A stretch of 64,000 nt of DNA, from the NCBI RefSeq assembly GCF_027286325.1, contig NZ_CP114588.1, positions 930,001 through 994,000 of the forward strand, read 5' to 3'. Shown piece after piece: positions 37,098 to 45,809 of the stretch. The translations under genes and the position numbers were made by a program. The notes under the pieces are model-generated. The model was not told where the DNA came from and did no database searches. It saw only the letters and a program-made list of their open reading frames with translations. Source of the stretch: Salinivibrio kushneri. Its GTDB lineage: Bacteria > Pseudomonadota > Gammaproteobacteria > Enterobacterales > Vibrionaceae. The number at the start of each line of letters is the position of its first letter. The first letter of the stretch is position 1.

Positions 37098-37373
37098 ATG
37101 TATTGCGCAATTTATCGTAGCAAAAAGAAAGAAGGTACCTATCTTTATCTTGCAGAGAAAGATAAATTCGATGATGTGCCTGAGGCATTAATGAATAGCT
37201 TTGGGCAGCCCGAGTTTGCCATGATGATCAACTTAGACAAGCGCGATAAACTGGCTGCTGTCGACATCAATAAGGTAAAACAAAGCCTGCAAAGTGATGG
37301 TTTTTTTGTGCAATTGCCCCCGCCACCTGATGCGGCATTGCAGGCTATTCGTAATAAAAACGAAAAACTGTAA
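37098..37373 (+). CDS. ycgL: YcgL domain-containing protein
   Basis: This 91-residue protein matches the YcgL family of gammaproteobacteria: MYCAIYRSKKKEGTYLYL at the start, VPEALMNSFGQPEFAM near 30-45 and GFFVQLPPPPD near 68. The family has a small alpha/beta fold of unknown role. The start at ATG 37098 is set by the conserved MYCAIYRS, with GAGG nine bases upstream; ATG 37083 is possible. It is followed after 10 nt by a lytic transglycosylase and is probably cotranscribed. Confidence 0.9.
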   Translation: MYCAIYRSKKKEGTYLYLAEKDKFDDVPEALMNSFGQPEFAMMINLDKRDKLAAVDINKVKQSLQSDGFFVQLPPPPDAALQAIRNKNEKL

Positions 37374-37383
37374 AAGGAAGACT

Positions 37384-38355
37384 ATGCGCAAAGGTATGAT
37401 TTCAGCCTCTATCGCGGCGGCACTTTTAGTGAGCCCTGTGATGGCCAAGCCCGGATTCGAGCAGTATGTGACCACCTTAAAAGCCGAAGCACGAGAGGCG
37501 GGCATCAGTGATGCTTTACTTGAGCGTGCCTTTAAGGACGTTGAGTACCACGAGCGCGCGGTCAGCTCCGATAGAAATCAACCTGAGCGACGTCTCACGT
37601 TGGATGAGTATATTCCGCGTGCTGTGCCTGATTGGAAAGTCGCCCAAGCGAAAAAACTCTACCGCCAGCATTACGACGCACTAAAAATCATCGGTGAACA
37701 CTATCAGGTTCAGCCGCGTTTTATTGTGGCTTTATGGGGTGTGGAAAGTAACTTCGGCAAACTTCAGGGCAGTTATAACGTGATTGAAGCGTTATCAACG
37801 TTAGCTTTTGATGGTCGACGTGAAGCCTTTTTTCGTAAAGAGACCATGGCCGCACTGAAAATATTGCAGCAAGGGCATATCGCTCCCGAAGAGATGAAAG
37901 GATCTTGGGCCGGCGCAATGGGTCAATGCCAGTTCATGCCGAGTTCGTTTATTAACTATGCGGTCGACGGAAACCAAGATGGCAAAAAAGATATTTGGCA
38001 AACAGAAGCCGATGTATTTGCCTCCGCGGCCAATTACTTAAAAAAAGCGGGCTGGGATGATACCTATACATGGGGGCGGCAGGTTCAGTTGCCTAAAGCG
38101 ATTGATCGTACTTTGCTTGGTACCAACAGTGATAAAGCACAATCATTAAGTGAGTGGCAAGCTCTTGGAGTACGGCGTATGAATGGCCAAGCGTTACCAA
38201 CAGTCGATATTGATGCGTGGCTCATTCAGCCTGATGATGAAAAAGGCAGAGCGTACCTTGTCTATAATAACTATCAGAGTCTATTGAAGTGGAACCGTTC
38301 GCACTACTTTGCGTTAGCAGTGAGCCATTTAGCGGATAGAATTAAATTTGATTAA
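37384..38355 (+). CDS. Lytic murein transglycosylase (MltB family)
   Basis: The 323-residue protein cleaves glycan strands of murein to give anhydro-muropeptides. A signal peptide ends at VMA before KPGFEQYV (about residue 21), with no lipobox, so it is a soluble periplasmic form. The catalytic glutamate is in WGVESNFGKLQG (Glu121). GAMGQCQFMPSSFINYAVDGNQDGKKD near 180-200 is the SLT family 3 signature, and NNYQSLLKWNRSHYFALAV marks the end. ATG 37384 has AAGGAAG before it; longer readings run into ycgL in another frame and are rejected. Confidence 0.94.
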   Translation: MRKGMISASIAAALLVSPVMAKPGFEQYVTTLKAEAREAGISDALLERAFKDVEYHERAVSSDRNQPERRLTLDEYIPRAVPDWKVAQAKKLYRQHYDALKIIGEHYQVQPRFIVALWGVESNFGKLQGSYNVIEALSTLAFDGRREAFFRKETMAALKILQQGHIAPEEMKGSWAGAMGQCQFMPSSFINYAVDGNQDGKKDIWQTEADVFASAANYLKKAGWDDTYTWGRQVQLPKAIDRTLLGTNSDKAQSLSEWQALGVRRMNGQALPTVDIDAWLIQPDDEKGRAYLVYNNYQSLLKWNRSHYFALAVSHLADRIKFD

Positions 38356-38360
38356 GCGAT

Positions 38361-38391
38361 AAAAAAAGAGGCGTTGAGCCTCTTTTTTTAT
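38361..38391. terminator. Bidirectional terminator between the transglycosylase gene and hns
   Basis: AAAAAAAGAGGC and GCCTCTTTTTTT pair around GTTGA. Confidence 0.92.
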
Positions 38392-38405
38392 GTTGGAATA
38401 AGTCG

Positions 38406-38831
38406 TTAGGCTTCTTGGCCTGGGATGAGAAAATCTTCAAGCTTTGCTTGGCCGCTTTCAGTGGCTTCGCGAATAACCTTAGGCATACGGCCTTGGCCTG
38501 TCCACGTCTTTTGTGAGCCGTCTTCGCCCGTATATTGATATTTTGCTGGACGAGTCGCGCGTTTACCCGATGCTTTGCTCTTTGAAGCACCACCTAACAA
38601 CGCCACGATTTCTTCTGGGCCAATACCGTCTGCTTCTAACATAGCACGGTATTTTTCTAACTTCTCTAAACGCTCTTTTTCTTGCGCTTCCGCTTGGCGA
38701 TCGATTTCTTTGCGCTCTTCAACAACTGTTTGTAGTTTTTCTAAGGCTTCGTTCAGTTGCTCAGTAGACATTTCTTTTGCAACCGCGCGCAGGCTGCGCA
38801 AATTGAGTAGAGCTTTCATTGCATCAGACAT
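38406..38831 (-). CDS. hns: H-NS family histone-like nucleoid-structuring protein
   Basis: The 141-residue protein has the H-NS layout: an N-terminal oligomerisation helix and coiled coil (about 20-75, rich in Glu/Lys), a flexible linker with SKSKASGKRATRP, and the C-terminal DNA-binding domain. That domain carries the AT-hook-like loop TWTGQGRMP near residue 112. It binds curved AT-rich DNA and silences acquired genes. It may be the main H-NS (VicH-like) or a paralogue. The region upstream is AT-rich, as expected for autoregulation. Confidence 0.94.
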   Translation of the reverse strand: MSDAMKALLNLRSLRAVAKEMSTEQLNEALEKLQTVVEERKEIDRQAEAQEKERLEKLEKYRAMLEADGIGPEEIVALLGGASKSKASGKRATRPAKYQYTGEDGSQKTWTGQGRMPKVIREATESGQAKLEDFLIPGQEA

Positions 38832-39094
38832 TATTGGTTCCTATTTGATTTATATGTTAATTGAAAGAATGATAACAGTATAATTGAAATATACAATATG
38901 ACCTATATTAATACGCCATATTATTCATTAATTGCAAGTTAACCGCAAATTTGACTTTAATTCCATTGTCTTTTTGAATCAGATGTCTAAAAAAATAGAG
39001 GGTGAGACATGTTTTATTGGCATTGAGTGAGATGGTGTTTAGTCGACGGTTTTTCAACCATAAATAGTTGCGATAGTAAGCACGTTGTGTAGAA
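38832..39094. other. Non-coding spacer between hns and the lysine riboswitch
   Basis: This AT-rich 263-nt spacer must carry the hns promoter (minus strand) and the promoter of the riboswitch transcript (plus strand). I see no convincing ORF and no named RNA in it. Confidence 0.5.
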
Positions 39095-39107
39095 TGCACC
39101 ACGCTTA

Positions 39108-39280
39108 ACGTAGAGGTGCGTTGTTTATAAGTCGTGCGCAAGAGGGTGATACCGATGAAAGCGCATAAAAGGAAACAACGCCGAAGCCAATCAGGTCATC
39201 ACACCGATTGAGCTGGGGCTGTTACCGAATAGGGACAGCACTGCCATAGTACTTGGAAATACACTATGGAGCGCTACTGT
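39108..39280 (+). promoter_or_regulatory. Lysine riboswitch aptamer (L box)
   Basis: The five-helix lysine aptamer is readable. Conserved GTAGAGGTGCG opens it. P2 pairs GCGTTGTTT with AAACAACGC, with an inner TGCGC/GCGCA and a kink-turn-like segment. CGCCGAAG follows. P3 is CAATC/GATTG, P4 is GCTGT/ACAGC and P5 is CCATAGT/ACTATGG. GGAGCGCTACT closes the core. The match to the L-box core is strong. P1 is short (GTAG with CTAC). It lies directly upstream of an NhaC-type carrier. Confidence 0.93.
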
Positions 39281-39372
39281 ATGTAGGAGGCAAGCTGTTT
39301 GCCGTGTGATACCACGCCTTACCGTCTTCATTTCTGCAGTAGATCTCCAACCACCTGGTTGACACTGAGATC
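39268..39372 (+). promoter_or_regulatory. Expression platform of the lysine riboswitch (translational switch)
   Basis: GGAG-CG-CTACTG at 39268-39279, the 3' strand of P1 and its flank, can pair with CAGTAG-AT-CTCC at 39337-39348. The overlapping GATCTC at 39342-39347 can instead pair perfectly with GAGATC at 39367-39372, just before the ATG at 39373, around a CAACC/GGTTG hairpin. The two pairings exclude each other. There is no T run, so control is at translation: lysine binding keeps P1, freeing GATCTC to mask the ribosome site. Confidence 0.75.
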
Positions 39373-40956
39373 ATGAACTTAACAGATTTTTCTTCATCCG
39401 CTTTATCACTACTTCCCCCTTTATTGGCACTCGGCCTCGCGATCGCCACACGACGGGTTTTATTGTCGTTGGGTATGGGGATTGTACTGGGTACCGTATT
39501 ACTGACTGACTTTTCGTTTGTCTCGGCAGGGCAGTACTTGCTTGATGTGGTGACCGGTCTATTCTTTGCAGACGGTGGCTTAAATAGTTGGAATCTGAGT
39601 ATTCTCGGCTTCCTTATTTTGCTGGGGATGATCACTGCACTGTTATCCTTGTCTGGTGGCACACGTGCTTTTGCTAATTGGGCGCAAAGTCGAATTAAAA
39701 GTAAGCGTGGCGCGAAACTACTGGCTGCTTTTCTTGGCGTATTTATTTTTGTCGATGATTATTTCAATAGTTTGGCGGTAGGGGCCGTTTCTCGTCCTGT
39801 GACGGATCGCTTCCACGTTTCTCGAGCGAAACTGGCTTACATTCTTGATTCCACGGCAGCCCCTATGTGTGTTATCACGCCGGCATCAAGCTGGGGGGCT
39901 TATATCATTACCGTGATTGGCTCGATTTTGGTGGCACATGGCGTGACGGATTACACGGCGCTAGGAGCATTTGTCACCATGATCCCAATGAACTTCTACG
40001 CTATTTTTGCCTTGTTGTTAGTGTTTGCGGTGGTTTGGTTTCAACTGGATATTGGCCCGATGCGTCAGTTTGAATATCAGGCGAAAAAAGGCAGCCGATT
40101 GGGCGATGAAAGTGAAAACTGCGCTGACATTTGCGACGACCTAGGGATTGAAGAAAGTGATAAAGGCAGTGTGGCTGATTTGGTCGCCCCCATTATTATG
40201 CTGGTAGTGGCGACGGTAGGTGCGATGCTATATACCGGCGGGCTGGCATTGGCAGCCGATGCTCAGGCCTTTTCTCTCCTTGGGGCCTTTGAAAATACCG
40301 ATGTCGGCATGTCATTACTGTGGGGTGGACTGGCGGGTTTGGCTGTGTCCTTGGTGATGACAGGTAAACAAGGCATTGCCGTATCAGATATTGCGAAAAC
40401 CCTTTGGGTAGGTGCAAAGTCTATGTTTGGCGCGATCCTCATTCTGTTATTTGCTTGGTCGATTGGTCATATTATTGGTGACTTACAAACTGGCAAATAT
40501 TTGTCGTCCTTAGTTGAGGGGAACTTGCCGGCGCAACTCTTGCCTGTGGTGCTCTTCTTGTTGGCGGCAGTGATGGCCTTCGCAACCGGTACGTCGTGGG
40601 GGACGTTCGGTATTATGCTACCGATTGCGGGCGACCTAGCTGCTGCGACCGATATCGCACTGATGTTGCCGATGTTGTCGGCCGTATTAGCCGGCGCCGT
40701 ATTCGGTGATCATTGCTCACCTATCTCGGATACCACTATCTTGTCTTCAACAGGTGCAAGGTGTGGGCATATTGACCACGTCGCTACTCAGCTCCCTTAT
40801 GCAATTGGTGGGGCTGTTGTCTCAACCGTAGGCTTCATGGTGTTAGGCTTTACCGCGTCACTTCTTTGGTCACTGATGGCGGCCGTGTTTGCGTTCGTTG
40901 CACTATGTGCTGGGCTAATGTGGCTTAAAAAACGACCATGCAAATTGGTAGGTTAA
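39373..40956 (+). CDS. lysW: NhaC-family Na+/H+ antiporter-type carrier, predicted lysine transporter
   Basis: The 527-residue inner-membrane protein has about 11-13 hydrophobic helices and NhaC-superfamily motifs: FIFVDDYFNSLAVGAVSRPVTDRF near residue 120, STAAPMCVITPASSWGAY near 158, ATGTSWGTFGIMLP near 400 and GAVFGDHCSPISDTTILSSTGA near 440. A charged cytoplasmic loop lies near 235-265. NhaC-type genes behind lysine riboswitches have been predicted to be lysine carriers (LysW) by comparative genomics. The riboswitch here supports that role over sodium/proton exchange alone. A terminator follows. Confidence 0.88.
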   Translation: MNLTDFSSSALSLLPPLLALGLAIATRRVLLSLGMGIVLGTVLLTDFSFVSAGQYLLDVVTGLFFADGGLNSWNLSILGFLILLGMITALLSLSGGTRAFANWAQSRIKSKRGAKLLAAFLGVFIFVDDYFNSLAVGAVSRPVTDRFHVSRAKLAYILDSTAAPMCVITPASSWGAYIITVIGSILVAHGVTDYTALGAFVTMIPMNFYAIFALLLVFAVVWFQLDIGPMRQFEYQAKKGSRLGDESENCADICDDLGIEESDKGSVADLVAPIIMLVVATVGAMLYTGGLALAADAQAFSLLGAFENTDVGMSLLWGGLAGLAVSLVMTGKQGIAVSDIAKTLWVGAKSMFGAILILLFAWSIGHIIGDLQTGKYLSSLVEGNLPAQLLPVVLFLLAAVMAFATGTSWGTFGIMLPIAGDLAAATDIALMLPMLSAVLAGAVFGDHCSPISDTTILSSTGARCGHIDHVATQLPYAIGGAVVSTVGFMVLGFTASLLWSLMAAVFAFVALCAGLMWLKKRPCKLVG

Positions 40957-40962
40957 CCATCT

Positions 40963-40990
40963 AGCCCCGCTTATGCGGGGCTTTTCTTTT
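40963..40990 (+). terminator. Rho-independent terminator after the lysine carrier gene
   Basis: AGCCCCGC and GCGGGGCT pair around TTAT, then TTTCTTTTT. Confidence 0.92.
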
Positions 40991-41069
40991 TCTGCTAGTG
41001 CGGTAGCATGCCTGTTTATTCAATCCAGCTCGCCCACAATGGGAATGGGCATTACGTGTAGAGACAGTT

Positions 41070-41651
41070 ATGGCTCAGTTATACTTTTATTATTCGGCAA
41101 TGAACGCGGGTAAGTCGACCACCTTGTTACAATCGGCCTTTAACTACCAAGAACGCGGTATGCAGCCTCTATTATTCACTGCTGCGATTGATAACCGCTA
41201 TGGGGTCGGAAAAATCAGTTCGCGAATTGGATTAGAAGCTGAGGCCCACCTGTATGACAATCAAACGCCACTGTTCGAGCACGTTGCGACCATCTTAGCG
41301 CAAGAGAAAGTTGACTGTTTATTGATTGATGAGAGCCAGTTTTTGACCAAACAGCAGGTGCTCGAGCTCACTGATGTGGTGGATAAGCTGCGGATCCCAG
41401 TGTTGTGCTATGGATTAAGAACAGATTTTCGTGGTGAGCTTTTTGAAGGATCACAGTACTTGCTAGCGTGGGCCGATAAGCTCGTTGAACTTAAAACCGT
41501 GTGTCACTGTGGGCGTAAAGCGAGTCGAGTCATTCGCCAAGATAGTGAAGGCAATGCCATTGCAGATGGTGATCAAGTGGTGATTGGGGGCAATGAACGT
41601 TACGTTTCTGTGTGTCGCCGGCATTACAAACAGATGCTCGGGTTACTCTAG
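41070..41651 (+). CDS. tdk: Thymidine kinase
   Basis: This 193-residue type II thymidine kinase salvages thymidine to dTMP. The P-loop [11 protein letters not shown] is at residues 11-21 and Walker B LLIDESQF near 88. The lasso-region tyrosine/glycine segment [14 protein letters not shown] near 115 and the zinc ligands [10 protein letters not shown] (about 147-149) and VCRRHY near the end are present. It stands alone between two terminators. Confidence 0.97.
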   Translation: MAQLYFYYSAMNAGKSTTLLQSAFNYQERGMQPLLFTAAIDNRYGVGKISSRIGLEAEAHLYDNQTPLFEHVATILAQEKVDCLLIDESQFLTKQQVLELTDVVDKLRIPVLCYGLRTDFRGELFEGSQYLLAWADKLVELKTVCHCGRKASRVIRQDSEGNAIADGDQVVIGGNERYVSVCRRHYKQMLGLL

Positions 41652-41678
41652 ACGACATTCCGTGCGGTCAGAAACAAC

Positions 41679-41705
41679 AAAGGCGAGCGGTAAGCTCGCC
41701 TTTTC
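41679..41705. terminator. Bidirectional terminator between tdk and cspD
   Basis: AAAGGCGAGC and GCTCGCCTTTT pair around GGTAA between two convergent genes. Confidence 0.9.
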
Positions 41706-41728
41706 CATCTGGCCGACCGGATTCAGCG

Positions 41729-41950
41729 CTATTTAGCCGCTTCTTGATCGACTGGCACAATTTCACTGGCATGGTAGCCTTTCGGTCCTTCCTGAACCTC
41801 ATAATTGACGGTTTGTCCCGCCTTTAGTGTCTTATATCCGTCCATCTGGATGGTAGAGTAGTGGGCAAACACATCGCCTTCTCCTTCTACCGGACAAATA
41901 AAGCCAAATCCTTTTGCATTGTTAAACCATTTTACTGTACCAGTTTCCAT
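41729..41950 (-). CDS. cspD: Cold-shock-domain protein CspD
   Basis: The 73-residue protein is a single cold-shock domain with RNP1 KGFGFICP and RNP2 DVFAHYSTI, preceded by [12 protein letters not shown]. CspD in E. coli is induced in stationary phase and inhibits replication by binding single-stranded DNA; it is also a protease substrate. ATG at 41950 is chosen because the domain begins there and AAGGA lies upstream on the minus strand. The frame open to 42160 has no family support. It is divergent from clpS, as in E. coli. Confidence 0.95.
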   Translation of the reverse strand: METGTVKWFNNAKGFGFICPVEGEGDVFAHYSTIQMDGYKTLKAGQTVNYEVQEGPKGYHASEIVPVDQEAAK

Positions 41951-42754
41951 GCGACACATCCTTCTTGCATCAAACTTTGCATACCTGCGATAAACGCGTT
42001 CATTCCACCTCATCAATCTCGGCAGCGTGGCGCTGTTGCCTTCACTGATATGATTGAATAGAAGTGACATGGTTAGTTTACCTACCACATGTTTCACTTT
42101 AGTAGATACTTTTAGGCAGTCAAGTGTGGGGTATAACTTATAACAGGAATGTAATATCAAATCGAAAAAGTGTGAGGAGGTGGCAATTATTCACTCAACA
42201 ATAGACATCTTAATTGCATAGTTTTCTAGGATTTACACCGGATGTTTTCGCTATAAAAAAGTGCAAACACAGTGATAGATACGCAATTACAAGGCTGAAC
42301 TATTACTTTTTATTCTAATAACTTGCTCTTTATCCCTAAAGTGTTTGGATCGCAGTGATCGCAACTGGCATAAGTCATGCGGTCTACCTGCTTAAAAATG
42401 ACAATTGAGTGAATATTGTCGAAACGAGATCCGAGTGTGCCTATTCTCACCCGTCGCGTTTGACGCGATCTGACAATAATTTGTTTGCCCGTTAACATGC
42501 CTTGTTTTTTATGCATTCTGATGCAGGGAGAGGTGAGACGTTTGTGTGATTCGCAGTGAACGAAATGCGGTGTGAGACACTATTACACAGTACAGTGATT
42601 AACAATTGCTCAGGCAAACGGTGTTCGCAATGAAAAGGTTGCTGGAATACAATCTGTGGCTTAACTTTAAGTATAGGTGGACGGGAATCGTGGATGGCAG
42701 TAGTGCCCCGCCACATCACTTACCGAGACACCCTAACAATGCATTGAATGAGCT
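41951..42754. other. Long spacer between cspD and clpS
   Basis: This 804-nt gap is much longer than the usual cspD/clpS spacer. It must contain both promoters. It is AT-rich near 42080-42300, has an AGGAGG ribosome-like site at 42175-42180 with no start codon behind it, and includes one possible small minus-strand ORF (42310-42516). I see no tRNA, insertion sequence or terminator in it. Confidence 0.55.
42310..42516 (-). CDS. Possible small protein of up to 68 residues (uncertain)
   Basis: This is the only frame in the cspD/clpS gap with protein-like character. It has a basic start (KQIIVRSRQTRRVRIG), an alternating hydrophobic strand pattern IHSIVIFKQVDR, then YASCDHCDPNTLGI with a Cys-x2-Cys pair. 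I know no family for it. There are two candidate starts, the ATG at 42516 and one seven codons inside, and neither has a strong ribosome site. It could be chance. Confidence 0.3.
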   Translation of the reverse strand: MHKKQGMLTGKQIIVRSRQTRRVRIGTLGSRFDNIHSIVIFKQVDRMTYASCDHCDPNTLGIKSKLLE

Positions 42755-43075
42755 ATGAGTAATTGGAACCAGTGGGGTTTGCCTGACGCAGAGGTCGAAT
42801 CGTCAGAAAAAACAAAGTTGCAGCCACCATCAATGTACAAGGTGGTGCTAAACAATGATGACTACACTCCGATGGAGTTTGTTATCGACGTGCTCCAGAC
42901 GTTTTTTGCCATGGATGTGGACAAAGCGACGCAAGTCATGCTGACGGTGCACTACGAAGGAAAAGCGGTCTGTGGCGTATTTACCGCCGAGGTTGCTGAA
43001 ACGAAAGTGGCACAGGTGATGATGTATGCCAAAGAGCATGGCCATCCGCTACTGTGCACGATGGAGAAAGCTTAG
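42755..43075 (+). CDS. clpS: ATP-dependent Clp protease adaptor ClpS
   Basis: ClpS delivers proteins with N-degrons (Leu, Phe, Tyr, Trp) to ClpA. The 106-residue protein has a flexible N-terminal tail and the core with [21 protein letters not shown] near residues 28-48. That stretch includes the acidic residues that bind the free alpha-amino group. [20 protein letters not shown] near 65-85 contributes the histidine and hydrophobic pocket. It lies 45 nt before clpA. Confidence 0.98.
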   Translation: MSNWNQWGLPDAEVESSEKTKLQPPSMYKVVLNNDDYTPMEFVIDVLQTFFAMDVDKATQVMLTVHYEGKAVCGVFTAEVAETKVAQVMMYAKEHGHPLLCTMEKA

Positions 43076-43120
43076 CCGGCTCCATCACGCTTTAGCGCGG
43101 TTTTTGAGGGAGGTGCCTTT

Positions 43121-45376
43121 ATGCTTAACAAAGAACTTGAAGCCAGTTTGAATGGCGCGTTTGCACGTGCGCGTGAAAAACGCCACGAATTCATGACGGT
43201 GGAGCACCTGCTTCTCGCGTTAATCGAAAATGCGGCCGCGCACGATGCGCTGGTCGCGTGTCGCGCAGATTTGGAGGCGCTGGGCAAAGAACTTGATGCG
43301 TTCATTGAGCAAACCACACCGTTGATCCCTGCGGACGATGAATCGCGAGAGACGCAGCCAACGCTGAGCTTTCAGCGAGTACTCCAACGCGCTGTTTTTC
43401 ATGTGCAGTCATCCGGTCGTAGCGAAGTAAGCGGTGCGAATGTGTTGGTGGCCATCTTTAGCGAACAAGAATCCCACGCCGCGTATCTGCTGAAAAAGAA
43501 TGATGTCAGTCGCCTCGACGTGGTGAATTACATCTCCCACGGTACCACCAAAGACGAGGGTGATGATCTACCAAGCAGCGACATGAGCGCGGATGAATCC
43601 GGAGCAGAAGCGGGAGAGGACCGGTTAGAAAACTTCGCAACCAACCTTAATCAGCTCGCGCGTGTTGGCGGTATTGATCCGTTAATCGGCCGTGATAAAG
43701 AGCTTGAGCGCACCATCCAGGTATTGTGTCGCCGTCGCAAAAATAACCCTCTGTTGGTTGGCGAAGCAGGGGTTGGTAAAACGGCGATTGCGGAAGGCTT
43801 GGCATGGCGAATTGTGGAAGGCCAAGTGCCTGACGTGATTAAAGACTGTGTGATTTACTCGTTAGACATTGGCTCGTTGCTCGCGGGCACTAAATACCGT
43901 GGCGATTTCGAGAAGCGATTTAAGTCCATCTTAAAGCAACTTGAAAAAGAGGATCACGCGGTACTGTTTATCGATGAGATCCATACCATCATTGGCGCTG
44001 GTGCCGCGAGTGGCGGTCAGGTCGATGCCGCGAATCTCATCAAGCCACTCCTCAGTAGCGGAAAGTTACGTTGTATTGGCTCGACGACCTATCAAGAGTA
44101 CGGCTCTATTTTCGAAAAAGAGCGAGCCTTGGCGCGTCGATTCCAAAAAATTGATGTGATTGAGCCATCAATTGACGATACCACCAAGATTTTGATGGGT
44201 TTGAAGCCGAAATATGAGGCTCACCACGAAGTGCGTTATACCAATAAGGCGATTCGTGCCGCGGTCGAGCTGTCGGCGAAATACATCAACGAACGTCATC
44301 TGCCAGATAAAGCGATCGATGTAATTGATGAGGCGGGTGCGCGGTGTCGTATGGCGCCAGCCAGCAAGCGCAAGAAAACGGTCAATGTCCCTGATGTTGA
44401 GAGTATGATTGCGAAAATGGCCCGTATTCCTGAGAAGTCGATTTCGTCGTCTGATAAAGACGTGCTGCAATCGCTGGATGACAAGCTCAAAATGCTGGTA
44501 TTCGGTCAAGATACCGCCATCACGGCGCTGTCTGAAGCCATCAAGCTGAGCCGAGCAGGCTTAGGCGATGAGAATAAACCGGTCGGCTCCTTCTTGTTCG
44601 CGGGGCCTACCGGGGTCGGTAAAACCGAGGTCACGGTGCAGTTGGCGCGAGCCATGGGCATCGAACTGCAGCGCTTTGATATGTCAGAGTATATGGAGCG
44701 TCACACAGTGAGCCGCTTGATTGGTGCGCCCCCAGGTTATGTGGGGTATGACCAAGGCGGGTTGCTCACCGATGCGGTGATCAAACACCCATACAGCGTG
44801 GTGTTGTTGGATGAAATCGAGAAGGCACACCCAGACGTGTTCAACCTGCTGCTGCAGGTGATGGATAATGGCACCTTGACGGATAATAACGGACGTAAAG
44901 CGGACTTTCGTAACGTTATCTTGGTGATGACCACCAACGCGGGTGTCGCCGAGACGGTGCGCAAGTCGATTGGCTTGATTCAGCAAGATCACAGTCATGA
45001 CGCGATGTCTGAAATTAAGAAGGTGTTTTCGCCAGAGTTCCGTAACCGCTTGGACAACATCATTTGGTTTAACCACTTGGATGAGCAGGTTATTTTGCAA
45101 GTGGTGGATAAGTTCATTGTTGAGCTACAAGCCCAACTGGACGCCAAAGGGGTGTCGCTTGAGGTGACGTCGGAGGCCAAGCGTTGGCTGGCAGAAGAAG
45201 GTTATGACAAGGCAATGGGAGCACGGCCAATGGGGCGTGTTATCCAAGATAACCTCAAAAAGCCACTCGCCAACGAGCTACTCTTTGGCTGTTTGGTCAA
45301 TGGGGGAACCGTTCGTGTGGTATTGAAAGATAACCGATTGGACTTCCAATTTAGCGATCAAATGGAGCCTGCATAG
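43121..45376 (+). CDS. clpA: ATP-dependent Clp protease ATP-binding subunit ClpA
   Basis: The 751-residue AAA+ unfoldase feeds ClpP. An N domain (about 1-140) binds ClpS. D1 has Walker [14 protein letters not shown] near residue 214 and Walker [15 protein letters not shown] near 283. D2 has Walker [13 protein letters not shown] near 494 and [21 protein letters not shown] near 565. The IGL-type ClpP-docking loop is visible as SIGLIQQ near 620. It forms an operon with clpS and ends at a strong terminator. Confidence 0.98.
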   Translation: MLNKELEASLNGAFARAREKRHEFMTVEHLLLALIENAAAHDALVACRADLEALGKELDAFIEQTTPLIPADDESRETQPTLSFQRVLQRAVFHVQSSGRSEVSGANVLVAIFSEQESHAAYLLKKNDVSRLDVVNYISHGTTKDEGDDLPSSDMSADESGAEAGEDRLENFATNLNQLARVGGIDPLIGRDKELERTIQVLCRRRKNNPLLVGEAGVGKTAIAEGLAWRIVEGQVPDVIKDCVIYSLDIGSLLAGTKYRGDFEKRFKSILKQLEKEDHAVLFIDEIHTIIGAGAASGGQVDAANLIKPLLSSGKLRCIGSTTYQEYGSIFEKERALARRFQKIDVIEPSIDDTTKILMGLKPKYEAHHEVRYTNKAIRAAVELSAKYINERHLPDKAIDVIDEAGARCRMAPASKRKKTVNVPDVESMIAKMARIPEKSISSSDKDVLQSLDDKLKMLVFGQDTAITALSEAIKLSRAGLGDENKPVGSFLFAGPTGVGKTEVTVQLARAMGIELQRFDMSEYMERHTVSRLIGAPPGYVGYDQGGLLTDAVIKHPYSVVLLDEIEKAHPDVFNLLLQVMDNGTLTDNNGRKADFRNVILVMTTNAGVAETVRKSIGLIQQDHSHDAMSEIKKVFSPEFRNRLDNIIWFNHLDEQVILQVVDKFIVELQAQLDAKGVSLEVTSEAKRWLAEEGYDKAMGARPMGRVIQDNLKKPLANELLFGCLVNGGTVRVVLKDNRLDFQFSDQMEPA

Positions 45377-45417
45377 CGGCCTATCAGTCACTAAAAGATG
45401 TCGTGCTCATAAAAAGC

Positions 45418-45446
45418 AAAACCCGGCAGAAATGCCGGGTTTTTTG
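45418..45446. terminator. Bidirectional terminator between clpA and infA
   Basis: AAAACCCGGCA and TGCCGGGTTTTTT pair around GAAA. In E. coli a tRNA-Ser gene lies in this interval; none is present here. Confidence 0.92.
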
Positions 45447-45461
45447 ATCGCGTCCGGAGGA

Positions 45462-45689
<228 letters not shown>

Positions 45690-45809
45690 TTAGGCCTCTT
45701 CTGGTAGCCAATTTTTTGACCGACAGATAATGCCTCTATTCTGAAAGTCTGTAAAGTTCGGGTGCGAATTTTACCCTGTTGGGGCGCTCCTTGCTAGAAA
45801 AAATAGCCA

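Noticed and set aside
38908..39141. 77-residue minus-strand frame between hns and the lysine carrier
   Set aside because: It overlaps the riboswitch aptamer, has no ribosome site and an unconvincing composition; the RNA explains the conservation there.
41951..42160. N-terminal extension of CspD to 143 residues
   Set aside because: The cold-shock domain starts at METGTVKWF and a ribosome site precedes that ATG; upstream residues match nothing.
42492..42719. 75-residue minus-strand frame upstream of clpS
   Set aside because: Composition is not protein-like and it would overlap the clpS promoter region; likely chance.
45377..45461. tRNA-Ser gene expected between clpA and infA from E. coli synteny
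   Set aside because: The 85-nt gap contains only a terminator hairpin; no cloverleaf or TTCGANTC-type arm.
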